Shown here: in pieces, positions 1 through 6,265 of the stretch
Position numbering within the stretch: position 1 is the first letter of the stretch
Layout: the number at the start of each line of letters is the position of its first letter
From: an uncultured Christensenella sp.
Lineage (GTDB): Bacteria > Bacillota > Clostridia > Christensenellales > UBA1242
Assembly (NCBI GenBank): GCA_949295755.1
Contig: CASFMG010000043.1
Span: 1-6,265 of the forward strand
Direction of reading: 5' to 3'
DNA length: 6,265 nt
Notes under the pieces: generated by a model
What the model saw: only the letters and a program-made list of their open reading frames with translations
Databases searched by the model: none
What the model was told of the DNA's origin: nothing
Translations under genes and position numbers: made by a program

Positions 1-54
1 TATTAAAACAGTTGTTCCAATATCTTTATTTTCCGGTTCTAACACTTGGTCATA
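1..54 (-). other. Start of a further repeat unit cut by the window edge
   Basis: The last visible residues, 'LEPENKDIGTTVLI', follow a strand ('DYTYYYDQV') and look like the linker and first strand of a 21st unit. No stop codon is seen, so the protein continues toward its C-terminus beyond position 1. Confidence 0.5.
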
Positions 55-3000
55 GTAATATGTGTAATCAGATGTCAAACTTCCTTCATTATCGCTATTT
101 CTAACAACAACTGCAACAGAAACTTTGTGCATACCTTGTTCGGTTGGTGTATAGCGATTTGTAAGATTATCTTTTGTTGTGTATATGTATGTTCTTAAAA
201 TATTCGGTTTTCCATCAACATATACAACATCACCATTTTCATCAATTTCAACAATTTCATCTTTAACTTTATATGTATGGTCGTTTGATGTTCCCTCTGT
301 TGACCAATAGAAGTATTTTTCTTCGCTGTTATATCCAACGCTATCAACTGATTGCGGTTTTTGTATCTCTCTAACATCACTTTCACAAGATGGAATATAA
401 CTTTGATTGCCTAGTGGCAACACTTGAATTGTATAATATAAAGTATATTCATCACTTATTGTTGATTGGAATAAAAGTGTGTTTATATACATTGTATCAA
501 CAATTATTGATTTTATAGTTTCGTCTTCACTTGTCCAGAAACTTACTTTATATTTTACTTGTAAATCTATGTTTATACTTCCCGTTGAAACATTGTACTT
601 GTTCCAAATAATATGCAAATCACTACTTGGCTTGTCTTCCATATTTTCTATGTCTTCGGCTCTTAAATCTCTTAAAACAATGTCATCTTCGTCAACACCA
701 TTTAATTGATATATATTTGACAAGTTATCATTGTTTGGATTTACAAATGTTACATAGTTTGAATTTACAAATCCTTCAACACCATCTTTTGGAATTACTC
801 TTATTTGAAGTTCAAAAGGATTTTCATTTATAAGTTTATCCGTTACATATGAATAATAACTATTTTCTTCTGTTATAACAATATATTCTTTTGTTACTTC
901 TTCATTTATTTTAAACTTTAATTCATATTGATAGTTTTCTTCTTCTAAACTTCCAACATATTTCCAAGTAAACTCGCCGTCTTTTAACACGATATTATAA
1001 ACATCACCACTTTCGTCTTCGCCTTGAACATCACTATACTTTTGGAATTCATAAATATCTGATTTCACACTCATCAAATAGTATGCTGTTTCGCCATTAT
1101 AGTCATATGTACCAAGGTTGTCGCTAGACTTGAAAAACGCTTGGATTGTTACTCTATATTTTCCACTTGCAAGATTTGAACAATCATACGAACAAGTTCC
1201 GTCTGCATTTGTAAAGTTGTTGTTTATTATTATTAAATCTTCGTTAATAGGATTACCAAAACTGTCCACTTGATTAAACGTTAGTTTGTAGTAACTTATA
1301 TTTATATTATTATTTTTAGCAATATCCCAGTATAAAACACCTTTTTTGGCAACAACATTTGAAACTTTGTTTATTGTTGTTCCATAAATATCGCTTCCTT
1401 TGTTTGAACTAACAAATGCTTTTTCTCCTGTTGACAAATCAACATCATTGCTTCCTATTGCTTGGAACTTATACAACAAGTTTTGTTCAATAAATGTTGA
1501 CTCATACCAAATACAATTATTAGTATCAGGTTGATTTATTATTGATATAGTATTAAATAAGTTATTGTCTTTATTAACCAATACCTTATAAGAAGAAGAG
1601 TTTTCATCGCTAGTCCATTTTATAAGTCCGTCTTCAACTATACTTACTGGAGTAGAAAGTTTTGAAACTTTACCAACATTACTGTTTGGACCAGAGATAA
1701 TTGCGTGAGTTGTTGTTGAAACTTTTAAACCTATTGCTTGAATGTTTATTGTGTATTCATCTATTTTGTCATAACTTTGAAGTTCTGCACAGTCCCAAGT
1801 TGCATCTTTTAATGTTAATGTATTTGTTTCTCCAACAACATTTCCGTTCTTTTCTGTATAGGTTATTTGATAACCACTTGCACTTTCTTGTGCATTCCAA
1901 TAAATGACACCATCTCTAACCCTTGCCGTTGTTGGGTTTAGTATTGAAACAGTAATTTTATTTGATATCTTACCATTTAAAACTTTGTCATCATTGCCTG
2001 CAACAAACACATATACTGCTGTGTATGAAGAATCAATCGTCCCATTTTCAACAAGGTTTGTGAGATTGAAACTTGTGCTTTGAGTTCTTCCAATCTCAAC
2101 ACGTTTTGAAACTGTTTTTCCATCTTCTTCAATATTTCTATCTGCAAAAATTACATAAGTTGGTGTTTGCATATTGTAAGTTTGTGGAATATTGATTGCA
2201 TTCCAAGAAATCACATATGAATTATTTGAATAAACAATTGAAATTTGTGGAGCATAAGGCACATAAACTTCAATATTACTTCCGTAATTTGATGTTAAAT
2301 ATTTTATGCTATCTCCCTTTTGTCTTAATGTTAAATTATATGCCCCTGCTGGCAAATCGGCACCCATATCCAAATAACTGTGGTTTAATGTTGGCCAACC
2401 GTCATACTGATATGTTTCTAAAAGAGCAAGTATCATTTCTTTTTGATCAGATGGTATTAAAATATTGTCTTGTATATCGTTTTTTAATTTTTCTGTTACA
2501 AAACAATATCTTATTGCATAATCTTCATAACTAAATTCTGCCATACTTGTTTTGCTTGAAAATTTAATATTTATTTTTGTAGAAGTCATAGTAGACAATG
2601 TTGCAGTGAAAGGACTTTCAACCGCACCACTTGTAACAAGTGGTAAAAGTGACCATAAATCATTAAGTTCCCATCTAAAAGCACCTTCTTTAATCATAAA
2701 CGCATCTGGCGAATGAAGTTTTACAACTTCCAATGTTTCATCGTTTTCACCTTTATATGTTCCCACAGAACTTGCTATGTATTGTGAAGATGTTGAAATT
2801 GCTCTAACTTTGTAAGATGCATATGTAGTGTTTGAACTATTTGATAAATCAACATAATACGAGTTTGTTGTTATTGGAAGACCACTATTTTGAAGTTCAT
2901 CTCCTAAATACAATAAATATCCTGTTGCGCCTTCTATTTTATCCCAAGTAAGTTCTCCATTTAAAACTTTTGGATTTGGACTATTGAGTTTTGAAAAGTA

Positions 3001-6000
3001 TAATGTTTCACTATATTTGGAATTTAAAAGATAACTTCCATCGCTATCACTAGTACTTGTTCCGGCAACTGCTACTTTTATTTGATATTGTCCTGCTTGT
3101 AAATTGCCATCACTGTCCAAAACGTATTCTGTATTTTTTGTGTTATATATTTCTCCATCATAATTTACATTGTAACCATTTGTAGCATTTGAATCTGCAC
3201 TCCAAACGAGTTGAGAAATTGTGTAATCATACTTAACGGGATTTGTTGATGTTTGTTTTAAAACAATGTTCAATGTTCCAGTTGTTTTATTTGATAAAAT
3301 TTTAACATATAACTCATCTGTTGAATCAGAGTATATTACATTTTCTTCGGTTGAAGTTGCTCTCACTGAAATTGCATATTTTTGATTTTCTTTAAACATA
3401 TTATACATTTCTTGTGAATAGAAAATTGCATATTCAGTTTGTTCGCTATACTGCTCTGCAAGTTCATAATAATTAGTTTCGTATACCACTTGATAACCAA
3501 GTGCACCTTCTACTTTTGTAAGAGTAATATTTCCTTCAACAACTTTAAAGTTGGTTGGCTTTTCTAATTTTTTGCAACTATAATCTTTTCTAGTTCCGTC
3601 ATCATTTAATACATACGAAGAATCTAAAACAACATCATTTTTAACAAGTGTTGTTTTAATGTTTCCTATTGCTTTAATATTTAAAACAAACTCGCCTTGT
3701 TTACCCTTTAATGTTTCTGTTCTTTTATGCGATGTGCCAACAACATAACCTGTTAAAAGTTCAGAACTATTTACATCTATTGCATAATCATAAGCACCAT
3801 CTACTTTATCCCAAGTGAGTACTCCATCAACTGTTTTAAAGTTGGTTACCGTATTTAGTTTTGTTCCAGAAATTGAAATTTTTGCACTGTTGATATAATT
3901 TACACTTCCACCAATAAGCCCTTGTGCATAAAGTGTCATTGTAAAGTTTTGCGGAATTTGTGTGTATATTTCGTCTAATAAAGCAAGTTCTATATATTGT
4001 CCCGACACACTAAAATTGTTTGTTACACAATTTGTATTTTCTATGCTTAAAATGTATTTTGAAGCATTTGTAACAACATTGCCACTAACATAAATTGTAC
4101 TATCTGCACTATCTTGTTTCCTTATAAAACCAACATTAGATATTTCTGCAAGTTTAGTTACATTTTTTAATGTTGTATCACTTTTTATATAGTTTTGTTC
4201 ATCAATAAGTCTTTGAACTTTTATTGAATATACTTTTTGAACATTTGTTGGGACTTTTTCATTGGTGTCTTGGTAATACCAATCTTCAAATAAATACTCA
4301 TCGCCATATGACAATTCTATTTCTTTAACAACTCTATTGTCTGTACTTATGGTTATCAAATATGTACTTACACTATCAACACCTTCTATTTCTGTTTGTC
4401 CTGCGACCAATTTATTTGTTGAAAGTGTGATTTCGGCTTCAACAGGTTTTGTAACAACAAAATTTTCACTCATTTTACTTGAAAAAGTCCTGTTGCTATC
4501 TTTACCATTTCCACCAATAGAATATACATTGATTGTTATTTGCCCACTAAATGCACTCGCAAATAAATACTCTTTTAAATTTACACTTGTTGATATACTT
4601 TCAATTTCGCCTTTTATTGTATCGTTTACATAATATGAAATGCCATATTTTAATGCACCTGTTACGCCTGTGAATGTAAGTAATGCATCTTGAGTTATAC
4701 TTAAGTTGGATACAGTGGCTAATCTTGTGTATGGAACTGAACCCGTTCCATTAGAGTCTATGCAGTTATTTGTTCCTTGAACTTTAACCACTGCATAATA
4801 TTCACCTTTTTCAAGCATATCGCTTGACAAAACATAGTTGTTTGTTCCAGATGAATATAAAGTTGTTAGATATTCGCCGTCTTTATAAATGTTTACAACA
4901 AATTGTTTTACACTCAAATCTTCAAAAGTGTATTGCCAAGATATTTTTATTTCTTGTTGATTTTGTTGCGTTGATTCAAATGTGATATTTTCAACTTCAC
5001 TCAAAACAATAATTTGTGAAGTTGTTGAAAAGTATGAAGACAAAAGCGTTTCAATATTTTTTAAAGCAATAACTTCTCCAATTTGTGCTGAAACAGAGAC
5101 TGTAATATTTTTTGAATTTAAACTATTTATGATTTGTTTTATATTTTGGTTTTGTGTGCTTATGCTGTTTTCACCACTCACTGTATAATATAGGTTTTGT
5201 TCGCCGTTTGAAAATTCAAGTTTGTAATTTGTAACTTGTGATATGTTGTCCCAAGTGATTACATTGTCCATTACTGTTGGTTCTGTAAGAGTTTGAATTC
5301 TATTAAACTTAAATGTACTAACATCGCTCGAAAGAAAATAATATTTGCCTTCCGTGTAAGTTTTAGCAACAAGTTTAACCTTTATTTCAAATTTGCCAGA
5401 ATAACTAGAAAGATTTGTAACATCTTGCACATCGTCTTTTGTTATTAATATTTTTTCTAATTGAAAAATTGTGCCGTCTGGCAAATCGCTTGTTGAATAG
5501 TTGGTTTCAACAATAATGTTTTCATTTTCGTCTATAGATATACTTTCAACACTTTGCAATCTTTCAACAACAACTTCAACAAATTCACTTGTTAAATAGC
5601 CTTGTTTTGAGATTTTTAATTTTAATATATACTTTCCTGCATTGCTGACATATTCGGTTATGTCTTGAGATGTTTGTTCTCCACTATAAACTGGTTCGTC
5701 ATTTAACATAAGTTCATAGTTTACACCATTTATCAAACTTGCAGTCCAATTTGCAATAACTTTTTCGTCTTGTTCAACAATGCTTAAAATTGCATCGCTT
5801 TCTATTTTGTGTACTAATGTATCTTTGCTGTTTTGTGATGTGAAAAAAATACCTTTTCCATCTTCCAAATTTATGTTTGCTCCCGTATATAAATAACTTA
5901 CTGCAATTTTAAAATCTTGTTTTGTGTCAATACCGCTAAACTTTTCATCAAATACATCAATTTGATTTGTGTTTATTTGAAATTGTTTTATAGTTTCGCC

Positions 6001-6265
6001 TTGAGTAATTGTAAGCAAATATACAAAATTTTCCTGTGTTGTTTCTTGCCACGAAATCAGTGTTTCTTCAAGAGTTGGAGCAAAAGGAGCAATTAATCTT
6101 TCAATATTAAATTGACTTATTTCACTATCCAAATAATAGTGATTATCAATTTTTTGTTTTGTTGCATTAAATTTGGCTTTAACAGTAAATGTTTCACTAT
6201 TGTCTAAGGTTTCAGTGTTATTATCATTTATAAGCAGTGTTGCCCTATTTTCATCAAGTGCCTGA
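1..6265 (-). CDS. Giant multi-domain FN3-like/Ig-like repeat protein, internal fragment (open at both ends)
   Basis: The frame with codons ending at 6264 is open across the window: 2088 codons without TAA, TAG or TGA, so no start or stop can be assigned. The translation is about 20 tandem beta-sandwich repeats, usually 80 to 120 residues apart, each with a core like 'DGVLTWDKVDGAYDYAI' followed by a strand like 'GQYQIKVAVAG'. This pattern is that of bacterial FN3-like or Ig-like domains. I see no catalytic motif, transmembrane segment, LPXTG, SLH or dockerin. There are only about nine cysteines, and the sequence is rich in Asn, Ser, Thr, Lys and Tyr, as in extracellular proteins of low-GC Gram-positive bacteria. 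Proteins of this build usually act as surface stalks, adhesins or spacers, but the ligand and anchoring are unknown here and surface location is inference. The coding evidence is very strong; the domain family is likely; the function is not determined. Confidence 0.93.
55..1026 (-). other. FN3-like repeat units 18-20 with acidic linkers
   Basis: Residues about 1747 to 2070. Cores are W1767 ('KDGEFTWKYVGSLEEENYQY'), W1887 ('SDLHIIWNKYNVSTGS') and W1987 ('EEKYFYWSTEGTSNDHTYKV'). Unit 19 has a second tryptophan at 1910 ('KYKVSFWTSEDETIKS') in the position of the usual C-strand tyrosine region. The linkers before units 18 and 19 are rich in Asp and Glu and the units are longer (120 to 121 residues). 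Unit 20 closes with 'EQGMHKVSVAVVVRNSD'. Confidence 0.65.
1027..2265 (-). other. FN3-like repeat units 14-17
   Basis: Residues about 1334 to 1746. All four keep the core tryptophan: W1354 ('SYVISWNAINIPQTYNM'), W1456 ('DGVIYWNAQESASGYQITY'), W1550 ('DGLIKWTSDENSSSYKVLV') and W1646 ('KGVLYWDIAKNNNINISYY'). Linkers before them are 'VPYAPQI', 'LNPTTA' and 'LSTPVSI'. Unit 17 contains 'GTCSYDCSNLASGKYRVTI', with two cysteines four residues apart (1691 and 1695) just before the closing strand. Spacing is 94 to 121 residues. Confidence 0.75.
2266..2733 (-). other. Enlarged repeat unit 13 with inserted sequence
   Basis: Residues about 1178 to 1333. The unit opens normally ('SPDAFMIKEGAFRWELND', W1198), but the next core tryptophan is 156 residues away instead of about 100. 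After the core it holds a Ser/Thr-rich stretch and then a segment with tyrosines and a cysteine ('YEDYAIRYCFVTEKL'). Next comes a probable amphipathic helix, 'SDQKEMILALLETYQ' at residues 1272 to 1286, and then 'YDGWPTLNHSYLDMGADLP'. It returns to the repeat pattern with 'LPAGAYNLTLRQKG'. It could be one unit with a loop insertion or one normal unit plus a short unrelated domain. No function is recognised. Confidence 0.6.
2734..3873 (-). other. FN3-like repeat units 9-12, clearest consensus
   Basis: Residues about 798 to 1177. This is the most recognisable part of the array. Unit 9 has W818 in 'DGVLTWDKVDGAYDYAI'; unit 10 replaces it with leucine (L915 in 'EGNITLTKVEGALGYQVV'); unit 11 has W1021 in 'ISQLVWSADSNATNGYNV'; unit 12 has W1107 in 'NGELTWDKIEGATGYLLY'. 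Unit 11 closes with the textbook-like 'LQAGQYQIKVAVAG'. Linkers before the cores read 'LEKPTNF' and 'LNSPNP', the hydrophobic-x-x-P type usual for FN3 starts. Confidence 0.75.
3874..4998 (-). other. FN3-like repeat units 5-8, mostly degenerate cores
   Basis: Residues about 423 to 797. Unit 5 is canonical: W443 in 'EIKISWQYTFEDLSVKQF' and a closing 'KGEYYAVVKVQG'. Unit 6 has phenylalanine at the core position (F531 in 'ALLTFTGVTGALKYGISYY'). Units 7 (near residue 625, 'GQTEIEGVDSVSTYLITI') and 8 (near 725, 'STIYVSGNVVTNASKYILSI') keep the second-strand tyrosine and following beta strand but lack the tryptophan. The roughly 90 to 100 residue period is maintained, so these are read as diverged members and not as a different domain type. 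An alternative is another Ig-like fold. Confidence 0.58.
4999..6111 (-). other. FN3-like repeat units 1-4
   Basis: Residues about 52 to 422. Core tryptophans are at W72 ('ISWQETTQENFVYLL'), W173 ('VIANWTASLINGVNYEL') and W338 ('VITWDNISQVTNYKLEF'). The unit between the last two, around residue 253 ('NENIIVETNYSTSDLPDG'), has lost the tryptophan but keeps the spacing and the later 'GKFEIKVKLVA' strand. The unit ends are marked by strands such as 'AGKYILKLKIS'. Units are 80 to 105 residues from core to core. The boundaries are estimates placed about 20 residues before each core residue. Confidence 0.7.
6112..6265 (-). other. C-terminal part of a repeat unit cut by the window edge
   Basis: Residues 1 to 51 of the visible protein carry an alternating strand pattern ('ETFTVKAKFNA') and then the aromatic/serine segment 'HYYLDSEISQF', which elsewhere in this protein sits between one unit and the next. 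They therefore look like the end of a repeat whose core lies beyond 6265. This shows that the array continues toward the N-terminus outside the window. Confidence 0.6.

Noticed and set aside
195..386. Minus-strand open frame of 63 codons in another phase
   Set aside because: It overlaps repeat unit 20, which is read in the main frame with a core tryptophan and normal strands. The alternative translation is Lys/Met-rich and featureless.
2196..2534. Plus-strand open frame of 112 codons
   Set aside because: It lies wholly antisense to the 2088-codon frame, and its translation is Leu/His/Tyr/Asn-rich with no recognisable domain. It is best explained as a shadow of the minus-strand repeat gene.
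4337..4633. Plus-strand open frame of 98 codons with hydrophobic stretches
   Set aside because: It is antisense to the same gene. The apparent hydrophobicity comes from the complement of Asn/Lys/Glu/Ser-rich codons, and the opposite strand encodes continuous repeat units across it.
1..6265. Possible recoded genetic code (TGA as tryptophan), suggested by the AT-rich, Asn/Lys/Ile-rich gene
   Set aside because: All 21 tryptophans are TGG and no TGA occurs in 2088 codons. An organism using TGA for tryptophan at this base composition would be expected to show many.
1..6265. CRISPR array or DNA-level tandem repeat, suggested by recurring strings such as cccaagt and caacaac
   Set aside because: The strings are short, irregularly spaced and coincide with codons of the repeated protein core or with Val/Glu-rich strands. 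No fixed-length direct repeat with uniform spacers is present.
1..6265. Promoter, terminator or ribosome binding site
   Set aside because: The window lies entirely inside one gene with neither end visible. AT-rich boxes resembling promoters are expected by chance at this composition.

Overview
The window is occupied by one feature: a very large open reading frame on the minus strand that enters at 6264 and leaves at 1. I read all 2088 codons in this frame and found no stop, so both the start and the stop lie outside the window. There is no intergenic stretch, RNA gene, promoter, terminator, insertion sequence or CRISPR array here. Short plus-strand open frames are antisense shadows of the large gene.

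The encoded protein segment is a string of about 20 divergent beta-sandwich repeats of roughly 80 to 120 residues (one about 156). They look like fibronectin type III (FN3)-like or related Ig-like domains. A typical unit starts with a hydrophobic-x-x-P or similar linker. It continues with a 'DG-x-L-x-W-x-x-V-x-G-A-x-x-Y' core (strand B tryptophan, strand C tyrosine) and ends with 'L-x-x-G-x-Y-x-I-x-V-x-A' before the next linker. The core tryptophan, or the residue in its place, falls near residues 72, 173, 253, 338, 443, 531, 625, 725, 818, 915, 1021, 1107, 1198, 1354, 1456, 1550, 1646, 1767, 1887 and 1987, counting from 6264 downward. The N-terminal side of the protein is at the right of the window and the C-terminal side at the left.

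Special regions are an enlarged unit at about 2266..2733 with extra, partly helical sequence; three units around 2917..3846 that share the clearest core similarity; two long acidic linkers near the left end; and an aromatic/serine motif that recurs in front of many units.

Base composition is AT-rich (near 30% GC in the lines I counted), and the protein is rich in Asn, Lys, Ile, Tyr, Ser and Thr. All 21 tryptophans are TGG and no in-frame TGA occurs, so the standard bacterial code fits. This suggests a low-GC Bacillota-type bacterium, plausibly an uncultured host-associated one, but nothing in the window fixes the taxonomy. The best overall reading is an internal fragment of a giant secreted or surface-anchored repeat protein (stalk or adhesin-like). 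The location is inferred from architecture alone, since no signal peptide or anchor is visible.
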